Source: JBFHDX01 sp041584475
GTDB taxonomy: Bacteria > Pseudomonadota > Alphaproteobacteria > UBA8366 > JADFVY01
DNA: 30,051 nt
Reading direction: 5' to 3'
Assembly (NCBI GenBank): GCA_041584475.1
Contig: JBFHDX010000038.1
Location: forward strand, 1 to 30,051
Made by a program: the position numbers and the translations under genes. This document shows, in pieces, positions 21,133-28,840 of the stretch (the stretch's first letter is position 1; each line of letters starts with the position of its first letter). Under the pieces are notes generated by a model that ran no database searches, was not told the DNA's origin, and saw only the letters and a list, made by a program, of their open reading frames with translations.

Positions 21133-24075
21133 ATGGGAAGCGCGACGCACGCCGCCGCCTTGAACGAGAGCGACAGTCCGCTCGCGCGCCGCCTGCGCCG
21201 CGAGACGCAGGCCGAGGTCCTGTTCGACCCGTTCAGCCGCGGCCGCTACAGCACCGACGCCTCGATCTACCAGATCGTGCCGGTCGGCGTCGTCGTGCCG
21301 CGCACGGCCGAGGATATCCGCCTTGCCATCGAGATCGCGCGCGACGACGGCGTACCGGTGCTGCCGCGCGGTGCTGGCACGTCGCAGTGTGGACAGACGG
21401 TCGGCGAGGCACTGGTCATCGACACCAGCAAGCACCTGCGCGACATCGTCGCGCTCGACCCTCCCGGGCGCCGCGTGCGCGTACGGCCCGGCATCGTTCT
21501 CGACCAGCTCAATGCGCAGCTGAAGCCGCACGGCCTGTTCTTCCCGGTCGACGTCTCGCCGGCGAACCGGGCGACGATCGGCGGCATGGCCGGCAACAAC
21601 AGCTGCGGGTCGCGTTCGATCCGGTACGGCAACATGGTGCACAATGTGCACGCCATCGACGCCGTCCTCGCCGACGGCAGCGCGGTGACGTTCGGCGAGG
21701 TGCCGGGCAACCTCGCCGGGCTCGACGCGGCGGACCGCTATCTCGCGCTCGTGCAGCAGATGCGCGCACTCGCGGCGCGCCACGCCGCCGCGATCGACGC
21801 CGGCATCCCCACGCTGCTGCGCAAGGTCGGCGGCTACAACATCGAGACGATCCGCAGCGAGGGCCACAACATGGCCAGCCTGCTGGTCGGCTCGGAGGGC
21901 ACGCTCGCCTTCTTCAGCGAGATCGAGCTCGAGCTGCAGCCGATCCCGCCGCACCGGGTGCTCGGCATCTGCCATTTCCCGACCTTCCGCGACGCCATGG
22001 CGTCGACGCAGCACATCGTCGAACTGGGGCCGTCGGCGGTCGAGCTGGTCGACCGCACGATGATCGACCTGGCGCGCGAGATCCCGATGTTCCGGCCGAT
22101 CGTCGACCGCTTCGTCCAGGGCGAGCCGCAGTCGCTGCTGCTGGTCGAGTTCGCCGGCGAGGACGGGGAGGCGCAGCGCCGCGATCTGGCGCGGCTCGTC
22201 GCGCTGATGGGCGACCTCGGCTTTCCGGGCGCCGTCGTCGAGGCGACCGACGCCGACTTCCAGCGGCAGGTCTGGGACGTGCGCAAGGCGGGGCTGAACA
22301 TCATGATGTCGATGAAGGGCGACGGCAAGCCGGTCTCCTTCATCGAGGACTGCGCCGTACCCCTGGAGCACCTCGCCGACTACACCGAGCGGCTGAACGG
22401 CGTGTTCGCGAAGCACGGCACCAGCGGCACCTGGTACGCGCACGCCTCGGTCGGCACGCTGCACGTGCGGCCGGTGCTCAATATGAAGGACGGCACCGAC
22501 GTGCGCAAAATGCGCGAAATCGCCGAGGAAGCGTTCGCGATGGTGCGCGAATACAAGGGCTCGTTCTCCGGCGAGCACGGCGACGGGCTGGTGCGCTCCG
22601 AGTTCCTCGAGCCGATGTACGGCGCCGAGGTCGCCCGCGCCTTCGAGGCGGTGAAGGACGAGTTCGACCCGGGCGGGCTGTTCAATCCGGGCAAGATCGT
22701 GCGACCGCCGCGGATGGACGACCGCTCGCTGTTCCGCTATCCGGCCGGCTACGCCGCCGAGCCCCTCGAGACTGCGCTCGACTGGTCCGAGTGGGGCGGC
22801 TTCCCGGCCGCGATCGAGATGTGCAACAACAACGGAACCTGCCGCAAGGCGCGCCCCGGCGTCATGTGCCCCTCTTACCGCGCCACCGGCGACGAGATGC
22901 ATGTCACACGCGGGCGCGCGAACAGCCTGCGGCTGGCGCTCACCGGACAGCTGGGCGGCGACGCCCTGACCGGGCCGGCGATGAAGGCGGCGATGGAGCT
23001 GTGCGTCGGCTGCAAGGGCTGCCGGCGCGAATGTCCGACCGGCGTCGACATGGCGCGGATGAAGTACGAATTCCTGTACCACTACCGCAAGCGGCACGGT
23101 CTCTCGCTGCGCGACCGCATCGTTGCCTACATGCCTCGCTACGCGCGCTGGGCGGCCCGGATCGCGCCGCTGCTCAACCTGCGGAACCGGCTGGCGCCGC
23201 TCGCCTGGCTCGGCGAAGCGCTCGCCGGCCTCAGCGCGCGGCGCGCGCTGCCGCGCTGGCGCCGCGATTTCTTCCGCCATGACCAGGCGGCGACCGGCCC
23301 GGAGGACGGCCCGCCCGTGGTGCTGTTCGTCGACAGCTTCAACAGCTGGTTCGAGCCGGAGAACGCGCACGCGGCGGTCCGCGTGCTCGCGGCCGCCGGT
23401 TACCGCGTGCATGTCGCCCGGCCGGCCACGGGCGGGCGACCGCTGTGCTGCGGGCGGACGCTGCTGGCGGCCGGCCTGGTCGAGGAAGCACGGGCCGAGG
23501 CGCGGCGCACGATCGCGGCGCTGCGGCCCTGGGTCGCCGCCGGCGCGCCCGTCGTCGGGCTGGAGCCCTCGTGCCTGTATTCACTGCGCGACGAGTTCCT
23601 CGCGCTGGCGCCGGGCCCGGACGCCCGGGCAATCGCGGACGCCGCGGTGATGTTCGAGGAGTTCATCGCGGCCGAGGCCGAGGCGGGACGTTTCAGGCCG
23701 GCCCTGCGGCCGCTCGGCCACGAGCGCGCGCTGCTGCACGGGCACTGTCACCAGAAATCGTTCGCGGCGATGGAGACCGTGCAGAAGACCCTGTCGCTGG
23801 TCCCGGGGCTCGCGGTCGAGACGGTCGAGTCGACCTGCTGCGGCATGGCGGGCGCGTTCGGCTACGAGGCGGAGCATTACGACGTGTCGATGAAGATCGG
23901 CGACCTCGACGTGCTGCCCGCGGTGCGCGCGGCACCGGCCGACGCCGTCATCGTCGCCGACGGCACGAGCTGTCGCCACCAGATTCGCGACGGGGCGGGC
24001 CGTGAAGCGGTGCACGTAGCCCGCGTTCTCGAGCGGGCGCTTGACGGGAGAGGCGCGGAAGGAGAGACGGGATGA
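21133..24075 (+). CDS. Fused FAD/Fe-S D-2-hydroxyacid dehydrogenase (YdiJ/GlcD-GlcF type)
   Basis: A 980-residue enzyme that oxidises a D-2-hydroxyacid (2-hydroxyglutarate, lactate or glycolate type) and passes electrons to a membrane or soluble acceptor. The FAD-binding PCMH domain is about 45-280, with LPRGAGTSQCGQTVG near 77-91 and GGMAGNNSCGSRSIRYG near 152. The FAD-oxidase C domain follows to about 535, with SGEHGDGLVRSEF near 477. Fe-S cysteines are Cys564, Cys571, Cys579, Cys624, Cys627, Cys630 and Cys634 (CVGCKGCRRECP). Two CCG modules lie at about 775 (PLCCGRTL) and 898 (STCCGMAG). The layout and length fit E. coli YdiJ, a D-2-hydroxyglutarate dehydrogenase of ~1018 residues. Its stop overlaps the gntR start. 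It is divergent from the aminotransferase-TRAP operon. The substrate is inferred. Confidence 0.92.
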   Translation: MGSATHAAALNESDSPLARRLRRETQAEVLFDPFSRGRYSTDASIYQIVPVGVVVPRTAEDIRLAIEIARDDGVPVLPRGAGTSQCGQTVGEALVIDTSKHLRDIVALDPPGRRVRVRPGIVLDQLNAQLKPHGLFFPVDVSPANRATIGGMAGNNSCGSRSIRYGNMVHNVHAIDAVLADGSAVTFGEVPGNLAGLDAADRYLALVQQMRALAARHAAAIDAGIPTLLRKVGGYNIETIRSEGHNMASLLVGSEGTLAFFSEIELELQPIPPHRVLGICHFPTFRDAMASTQHIVELGPSAVELVDRTMIDLAREIPMFRPIVDRFVQGEPQSLLLVEFAGEDGEAQRRDLARLVALMGDLGFPGAVVEATDADFQRQVWDVRKAGLNIMMSMKGDGKPVSFIEDCAVPLEHLADYTERLNGVFAKHGTSGTWYAHASVGTLHVRPVLNMKDGTDVRKMREIAEEAFAMVREYKGSFSGEHGDGLVRSEFLEPMYGAEVARAFEAVKDEFDPGGLFNPGKIVRPPRMDDRSLFRYPAGYAAEPLETALDWSEWGGFPAAIEMCNNNGTCRKARPGVMCPSYRATGDEMHVTRGRANSLRLALTGQLGGDALTGPAMKAAMELCVGCKGCRRECPTGVDMARMKYEFLYHYRKRHGLSLRDRIVAYMPRYARWAARIAPLLNLRNRLAPLAWLGEALAGLSARRALPRWRRDFFRHDQAATGPEDGPPVVLFVDSFNSWFEPENAHAAVRVLAAAGYRVHVARPATGGRPLCCGRTLLAAGLVEEARAEARRTIAALRPWVAAGAPVVGLEPSCLYSLRDEFLALAPGPDARAIADAAVMFEEFIAAEAEAGRFRPALRPLGHERALLHGHCHQKSFAAMETVQKTLSLVPGLAVETVESTCCGMAGAFGYEAEHYDVSMKIGDLDVLPAVRAAPADAVIVADGTSCRHQIRDGAGREAVHVARVLERALDGRGAEGETG

Positions 24076-24770
24076 GTGACGACGCTCACGGCTCGCCCGC
24101 GGCCCTACGCGAAGCGGGGACGCCGCGCTCGCGCCGGCCGCTGCACGCCGAAGCGGCCGGCTGGCTGCGCGACATGATCATCGAGGGAGAGCTGTTGCCG
24201 GGCGAGCGCATCCCGGAACAGGCCCTTTGCGACCGCCTCGGCATCTCGCGCACGCCGCTGCGCGAGGCCCTGAAGATGCTGGCCGCCGAAGGCCTGGTGC
24301 TACTGCAGCCGAACCGCGGTGCGACCGTCGCCAACCCGAGCGCCGAGGAGGTCGACCAGACGTTCCACGTGATCGGCGCCATGGAAGCGTTGGCCGGCGA
24401 GCTCGCCTGTCACCGGGTCAGTGCCTCGGACGTCGCCGAGATCCGGGTGCTGCACTACCAGATGGTGCTGCACCGCACGCGCCAGGAGCTGCCGGAGTAT
24501 TTCAAGCTCAACCAGCAGATCCACGAGCGCATCGTCGAGGCCTCGGGCAACACCGTCCTGGTCGAGACCTACCGGCGGCTGGTCGGGCGTATCCGCCGAC
24601 ACCGCTATATCGCCAACCTGACGACCCAGCGCTGGGACCAGGCGATCCGCGAGCACGAGGAGATGCTCGAGGCGCTCGAGGCGAGGGACGGCGCGCGACT
24701 GGCTGCGACCCTGCGGCGCCATCTCGACAACAAGCGCACGGCGGCGCGCGCCGCGACGACCGCGGACTGA
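24072..24770 (+). CDS. GntR-family regulator, FCD subfamily
   Basis: A 232-residue transcription factor. The N-terminal winged helix spans about 25-90, with the recognition region ALCDRLGISRTPLREALKML at 51-70 and wing LLQPNRGATVA. The C-terminal FCD all-helical effector domain spans about 95-225, with likely metal/ligand residues Asn147, His151, His195 and His217. The ATGA overlap (24072-24075) with the dehydrogenase gene implies translational coupling, so the regulator is made with the enzyme it probably controls. FCD regulators usually sense small carboxylates such as glycolate, lactate or pyruvate, matching the genes around. Its likely sites are the two TTGYATRCAA repeats at 20959 and 21067. 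Confidence 0.94.
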   Translation: MSDDAHGSPAALREAGTPRSRRPLHAEAAGWLRDMIIEGELLPGERIPEQALCDRLGISRTPLREALKMLAAEGLVLLQPNRGATVANPSAEEVDQTFHVIGAMEALAGELACHRVSASDVAEIRVLHYQMVLHRTRQELPEYFKLNQQIHERIVEASGNTVLVETYRRLVGRIRRHRYIANLTTQRWDQAIREHEEMLEALEARDGARLAATLRRHLDNKRTAARAATTAD

Positions 24771-24792
24771 GCGGGAGAGAACCGCCGGCCGC

Positions 24793-25479
24793 TCAGGCAG
24801 CGAGCCGCGCGTAGTCCGGCACGATCAGCCGGTAGGGCGGCTCGTCCTCCTCGATGTCGGGGAAGCGCGCCACCGGCTGGTGGAAGTGGTTGTCGGTCTC
24901 GTCGTCGTTGACGGTCGAGACCTCGCCGATCAGGCTGTCGCCGCCGCTGGCCCAGAAGGCATGCGCGGTGCCGGCCTCGAGCGTGATCGATTCACCGGGC
25001 CCGATCACCAGGGTGCCGCCGGGCGTCACTTCGCGGGCGATCCCGTCGGTACGCACGCGCACGGGTGCGTCCCGGTCGAGCGCGCCGTCGACGCCGGAAT
25101 TGTAGAGCTTGACTTCGATCGGGGCGCCGCCGCGGACGATGATGTCCTCGGTCTTGGACCCGTGATGGTGCATCGGGCACAGCTGGCCGTCCCTTGAGAT
25201 CATGATCTTCTCGGCGTAGACCATGCCGCGGCCGCGCCCGAGCGCGGCGGCATCGCCGTTGCGCAGCGTGAACAGCAGCAGCCCGGTCCGCGCGAAGTCG
25301 CCCTGGCCGTAGTCGGTGATGTCCCAGCCAAGGCGCGCGCCGAGGATCATGTCGGCCTCGTCGCGTCGCGACTCCCAGTCGGCCGGCGTCCAGTGCGCGA
25401 ACGGCGGCAGGCGGAAGCCGAACGAGGCGATGAAGGCCTCGCCCTGGCGGATGATGTCGTTGATCTGGGAACGTCGCAT
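24793..25479 (-). CDS. D-lyxose/D-mannose isomerase-type cupin enzyme
   Basis: A 228-residue cupin-fold sugar isomerase of the D-lyxose isomerase family, which converts D-lyxose to D-xylulose and often D-mannose to D-fructose. Likely metal ligands are His104, His106 and Glu111 in CPMHHHGSKTEDIIVRGG and His173 in GTAHAFWA, matching the His-X-His, Glu, His set of the characterised E. coli enzyme. No signal peptide is present. The start is taken at ATG 25479; ATG 25500 would add 7 residues, and neither has a strong ribosome site. It is divergent from a sugar ABC importer operon across 268 bases, so the imported sugar is probably its substrate or related. It converges with gntR, with only 22 bases between. 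Confidence 0.88.
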   Translation of the reverse strand: MRRSQINDIIRQGEAFIASFGFRLPPFAHWTPADWESRRDEADMILGARLGWDITDYGQGDFARTGLLLFTLRNGDAAALGRGRGMVYAEKIMISRDGQLCPMHHHGSKTEDIIVRGGAPIEVKLYNSGVDGALDRDAPVRVRTDGIAREVTPGGTLVIGPGESITLEAGTAHAFWASGGDSLIGEVSTVNDDETDNHFHQPVARFPDIEEDEPPYRLIVPDYARLAA

Positions 25480-25657
25480 GGTCGTGCCGGTCCTCTGCAT
25501 TCCACGGGACCAAACATGGGACGAAACCGGTGCGCGGGCAAGCGCCCGCCGCGGCGCGCGGCGGAAACCGACGACATCCCGGCATCGCAGTGCCCGCCGA
25601 CCGGCGCGACCGGCGGTCCGATCGGCCCGGTTTCGCCCCGGGGGTCGATGTTCCCTG

Positions 25658-25687
25658 TTGATTGTGGTGGCTCGTCCGCGCTTTGAT
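25658..25687 (+). promoter_or_regulatory. Candidate promoter of the sugar ABC operon
   Basis: TTGATT (25658-25663), an 18-base spacer and TTTGAT (25682-25687), 60 bases before the binding-protein start. The -10 is only a partial match. Confidence 0.4.
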
Positions 25688-25699
25688 GGAGTCCGGCAC

Positions 25700-25718
25700 G
25701 ACCGTCGAGACGACGGTC
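25700..25718 (+). promoter_or_regulatory. Inverted repeat in the leader of the sugar ABC operon
   Basis: GACCGTC-GAGAC-GACGGTC, perfect 7-base arms around 5 bases, just after the expected transcription start and 30 bases before the ATG at 25748. It could be an operator for a sugar-responsive repressor not in this window, or an mRNA hairpin close to the ribosome site (GGGAGG). Confidence 0.45.
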
Positions 25719-25747
25719 ATGCAGGCAATTGGAAACGGGAGGCATTG

Positions 25748-26992
25748 ATGAGACGGATTATCCTGGCACCCCTGACCGTGATCGCCGGGTTGGGGACCGG
25801 CACGGCGCTGGCGGCGCCCGAGGTCGAGGTCCTGCACTGGTGGACCTCCGGCGGCGAAGCCCGCGCGGTGCAGACGCTGATGGACGAATTCCAGAGCAAT
25901 GGCGGCAAGTGGGTCGACATGCCGGTGGCCGGGGGCGGCGGTGACGCCGCGATGCAGGCGCTGCGGGCACGGGTTCTCGCCGGCAACGCGCCGACCGCCG
26001 TGCAGCTGAAGGGGCCGAGCATCCAGGAATGGTACGAGGAAGGCGCGCTCGCCGACCTCAGCGACGTCGGCAAGGCGGAGAACTGGGACGCGCTGCTGCC
26101 GGCGGCGATCGCCAATCACATGAAATGCGACGGCAAGTACTGCGCGGCGCCGGTGAACGTACACCGGATCAACTGGATCTGGGCGAATACCGCGGTGCTG
26201 GCGAAGGCCGGCATCGCCATGCCGACGACCTGGGACGAGTTCAACAAGGCGGCCGTGAAGCTGAAATCGATGGGCGTCACGCCGCTCGCGCACGGCGGCC
26301 AGTCCTGGCAGGACGCCACCGTGTTCGAGGCGGTGCTCCTCGGCATCGGCGGGCCCGCCTTCTACCAGAAGGCCCTCGTCGACCTCGATCCGGCGTCGCT
26401 GAACAGCCCGACGATGATCAAGGTGTTCGACCAGATGCGCGTGCTGCGCGGCTTCGTCGACGCCAACTTCTCGGGGCGCGACTGGAACCTGGCGACGGCG
26501 TTGGTGATCAACGGCGAGGCGGCCTTCCAGATCATGGGGGACTGGGCCAAGGGTGAATTCACCGCCGCCGGCAAGGTGCCCGGCAAGGACTACCAGTGTT
26601 CGCCCACGCCGGGACCGGGCTTTCTGTACAACGTCGACAGCTTCGCGATGTTCAAGGTGCGCGGCGGCGACAAGGTCTCCGGGCAGAAGCTGCTCGCCAA
26701 GCTGATCGTGGGCGAGAATTTCCAGAAGGTGTTCAACCTGAACAAGGGCTCGATCCCGGCGCGTCTCGGCACGCCGCTGGCCGAGTTCGACTACTGCGCG
26801 CGCCGCTCCGCCTATGACATGGACGTCGCGTCGAACAGCGGCACGCTGCTGCCGAGCTACGCCCACGGCATGGCGCTGCGCGGCCAGCAGGCGGGCGCGA
26901 TCACCGACGTCGTGACGCGGCACTTCAACTCCGACATCACCTCGGCCCAGGCCGCGAAGATGTTGGCCGAAGCGGTTGCCAACTCGCTGTGA
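25748..26992 (+). CDS. Sugar ABC transporter solute-binding protein
   Basis: A 414-residue periplasmic protein with a signal peptide (cleavage near ALA-A at 22) and an extracellular solute-binding family 1 fold. EVEVLHWWTSGGEARAVQTLMDEFQ and NGGKWVDMPVAGGGGDAAMQALRARVLAGNAPTAVQ near 50-85 match glucose/mannose binding proteins of the GtsA type; FQIMGDWAKGEF near 258 is also typical. Two cysteine pairs (Cys127/Cys132; Cys280 with Cys357) may form disulfides. GGGAGG lies 6 bases before the ATG. It is the first gene of a four-gene importer operon and divergent from a lyxose/mannose isomerase, so mannose, glucose or a pentose is the likely ligand. Confidence 0.93.
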   Translation: MRRIILAPLTVIAGLGTGTALAAPEVEVLHWWTSGGEARAVQTLMDEFQSNGGKWVDMPVAGGGGDAAMQALRARVLAGNAPTAVQLKGPSIQEWYEEGALADLSDVGKAENWDALLPAAIANHMKCDGKYCAAPVNVHRINWIWANTAVLAKAGIAMPTTWDEFNKAAVKLKSMGVTPLAHGGQSWQDATVFEAVLLGIGGPAFYQKALVDLDPASLNSPTMIKVFDQMRVLRGFVDANFSGRDWNLATALVINGEAAFQIMGDWAKGEFTAAGKVPGKDYQCSPTPGPGFLYNVDSFAMFKVRGGDKVSGQKLLAKLIVGENFQKVFNLNKGSIPARLGTPLAEFDYCARRSAYDMDVASNSGTLLPSYAHGMALRGQQAGAITDVVTRHFNSDITSAQAAKMLAEAVANSL

Positions 26993-27005
26993 GCGGGCGA
27001 AACCC

Positions 27006-27033
27006 GGGGAGCCGCGATGAACGGCGGCTCCCC
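27006..27033 (+). other. Hairpin between the binding protein and permease genes
   Basis: GGGGAGCCGC (27006-27015) and GCGGCTCCCC (27024-27033) form a perfect 10-bp stem with an 8-base loop, 14 bases after the binding-protein stop. No T-run follows, so it probably protects the upstream mRNA and keeps binding-protein levels above permease levels. Confidence 0.6.
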
Positions 27034-27056
27034 GCCAGCGCGGCCTAGGCCGGCCC

Positions 27057-27929
27057 ATGTCAGGCTGGCTGTCGCGGAACATTCCGAAAATCGTCATCGC
27101 GCCGTCGTTCGGCGCGGTGATGTTCTTCGTTTACGGCTTCATCGTCTGGACCGCATACGTCTCGCTGACGCGCTCGCGGATCCTGCCGCGCTATGACCTC
27201 GACGGTTTCGGCCAGTACGTCCGGCTGTTCCGCACGCCGCGCTGGGAGGTCGCGCTCGAGAACCTGTTCATCTTCAGCTTCCTGTTCATCGCCATCTCGG
27301 TCGCGCTGGGGCTGTTTCTGGCGATCCTGCTCGACCAGCGCATCCGCGTCGAGGGGGCGATCCGGACGATCTATCTGTACCCCATGGCGCTGTCGCTGAT
27401 CGTCACCGGCACCGCCTGGAAGTGGATCCTGAACCCGGGCCTGGGCATCGAATCGGTCGTGCAGTCGTGGGGCTGGGAGAGCTTCCGTTTCGACTGGCTC
27501 GTCGATCCCGACATGGCGATCTATACCGTGGTCATCGCCGGTGTCTGGCAGGCCTCGGGCTTCGTCATGGCGCTCTTCCTGGCCGGGCTGCGCTCGGTCG
27601 ACCAGGAGGTCATAAAGGCGGCAATGGTCGACGGCGTCAGCCTGCCGCGCATCTATGTCAGCATCATCATCCCGTCGCTGGCCCCGGTCTTCCTGAGCGC
27701 GATCGTCGTGCTCGCCCATCTGGCGATCAAGAGCTTCGACCTGGTGATCGCGCTGACCGGCGGCGGCCCGGGCTACGCGACCGACCTGCCCGCCACCTAC
27801 ATGTACGCGATGGCCTTCTCGCGCGGCGACCTCGGACAGGCCGCCGCCAGCGCGACCGTCATGCTGGCGACGATCGCCGCCATCATCGTCCCCTATCTCT
27901 ATTCGGAGCTGAGGTCGCGCGATGACTGA
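27057..27929 (+). CDS. Sugar ABC transporter permease 1 (MalF-like)
   Basis: A 290-residue inner-membrane protein with six hydrophobic segments (about 16-38, 72-97, 104-128, 154-182, 201-222, 262-285). The EAA loop that meets the ATPase is visible: EVIKAAMVDGVSLPRIYVSIIIPSL near 183-207. KIVIAPSFGAVMFFVYGFIVWTAYVSL at the N-terminus is typical of GtsB/UgpA-like permeases. No clear ribosome site precedes the ATG, so translation may depend on the preceding gene; the start could shift slightly. The end overlaps the next permease gene by 8 bases. Confidence 0.93.
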   Translation: MSGWLSRNIPKIVIAPSFGAVMFFVYGFIVWTAYVSLTRSRILPRYDLDGFGQYVRLFRTPRWEVALENLFIFSFLFIAISVALGLFLAILLDQRIRVEGAIRTIYLYPMALSLIVTGTAWKWILNPGLGIESVVQSWGWESFRFDWLVDPDMAIYTVVIAGVWQASGFVMALFLAGLRSVDQEVIKAAMVDGVSLPRIYVSIIIPSLAPVFLSAIVVLAHLAIKSFDLVIALTGGGPGYATDLPATYMYAMAFSRGDLGQAAASATVMLATIAAIIVPYLYSELRSRDD

Positions 27930-28836
27930 CGCGGTGATGACGAGCGGTGCCCCGGGCCCGACCGCCGGCCTGTCGGGCCGGCGGGTTCGGCGGCTGGCGT
28001 TGCGCGGCTTCCTCTACCTGCTGCTGGCGCTGTTCGTCGCCTACTATATGCTGCCGCTGCTGGTGATGGTCATAACCTCGCTCAAGAGCCTGGACGAGAT
28101 CCGGGCCGGCTCGCTCATGAGCCTTCCGGAGAGCCCGACGCTGGTCTCGTGGACGACGGCCTGGAGTTCCGCCTGCGCCGGCATTCTGTGCGAAGGCCTG
28201 CGCCCGTTCTTCTGGAACAGCGTGCGCATGGTCGTGCCCGCGGTCCTGCTGTCGACCTTCCTCGGCGCGGTGAACGGCTATGCCCTGTCGCACTGGCGAT
28301 TCCGCGGCGCCAACGTGATCTTCGCGGTGATGCTGTTCGGCTGCTTCATCCCCTTCCAGGTGGTCCTGCTGCCGATGGCCCGCACGCTCGGGATGCTCGG
28401 CCTGGCGGGATCGATCAGCGGACTCGTCCTCGTGCACGTGGTCTACGGCCTGGGCTTCACGACCCTGTTCTTCCGCAACTACTACGTGACGATTCCGGTG
28501 GAGCTGGTGAAGGCGGCGAAGGTCGACGGCGCGGGGTTCTTCACGATCTTCTTCCGCATCTTCCTGCCGCTGTCGGCGCCGATCGCCGTGGTCACCGTGA
28601 TCTGGCAGTTCACGCAGATCTGGAACGACTTCCTGTTCGGGGTCTCGTTCAGCCAGGCCGGCACGCAGCCGATCACCGTGGCCCTCAACAACATCGTCAA
28701 TTCGACGACGGGCGTTAAGGAGTACAACGTCGACATGGCGGCGGCGATCATCGCCGGCCTGCCCACGCTTCTCGTCTACGTGCTGGCGGGGAAGTATTTC
28801 ATCCGCGGGCTGACGGCCGGCGCCGTAAAGGGATAG
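27922..28836 (+). CDS. Sugar ABC transporter permease 2 (MalG-like)
   Basis: A 304-residue inner-membrane protein. The N-terminal ~30 residues are hydrophilic, followed by six hydrophobic segments, first at about 32-52. The EAA loop is ELVKAAKVDGAGFFTIFFRIFLPLSAP near 194-220. YYMLPLLVMVITSLKSLDEI near the N-terminus and the C-terminal GKYFIRGLTAGAVKG are hallmarks of MalG/GtsC-type permeases. The start overlaps the preceding permease by 8 bases and the ATPase gene starts 4 bases after the stop, so the set is translated together. It pairs with permease 1 to form the channel. Confidence 0.94.
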   Translation: MTDAVMTSGAPGPTAGLSGRRVRRLALRGFLYLLLALFVAYYMLPLLVMVITSLKSLDEIRAGSLMSLPESPTLVSWTTAWSSACAGILCEGLRPFFWNSVRMVVPAVLLSTFLGAVNGYALSHWRFRGANVIFAVMLFGCFIPFQVVLLPMARTLGMLGLAGSISGLVLVHVVYGLGFTTLFFRNYYVTIPVELVKAAKVDGAGFFTIFFRIFLPLSAPIAVVTVIWQFTQIWNDFLFGVSFSQAGTQPITVALNNIVNSTTGVKEYNVDMAAAIIAGLPTLLVYVLAGKYFIRGLTAGAVKG

Positions 28837-28840
28837 GGGC

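Noticed and set aside
21016..23412. A 798-codon minus-strand frame opposite the hydroxyacid dehydrogenase.
   Set aside because: The plus-strand gene has intact FAD and Fe-S motifs; the antisense frame has none and would start inside it.
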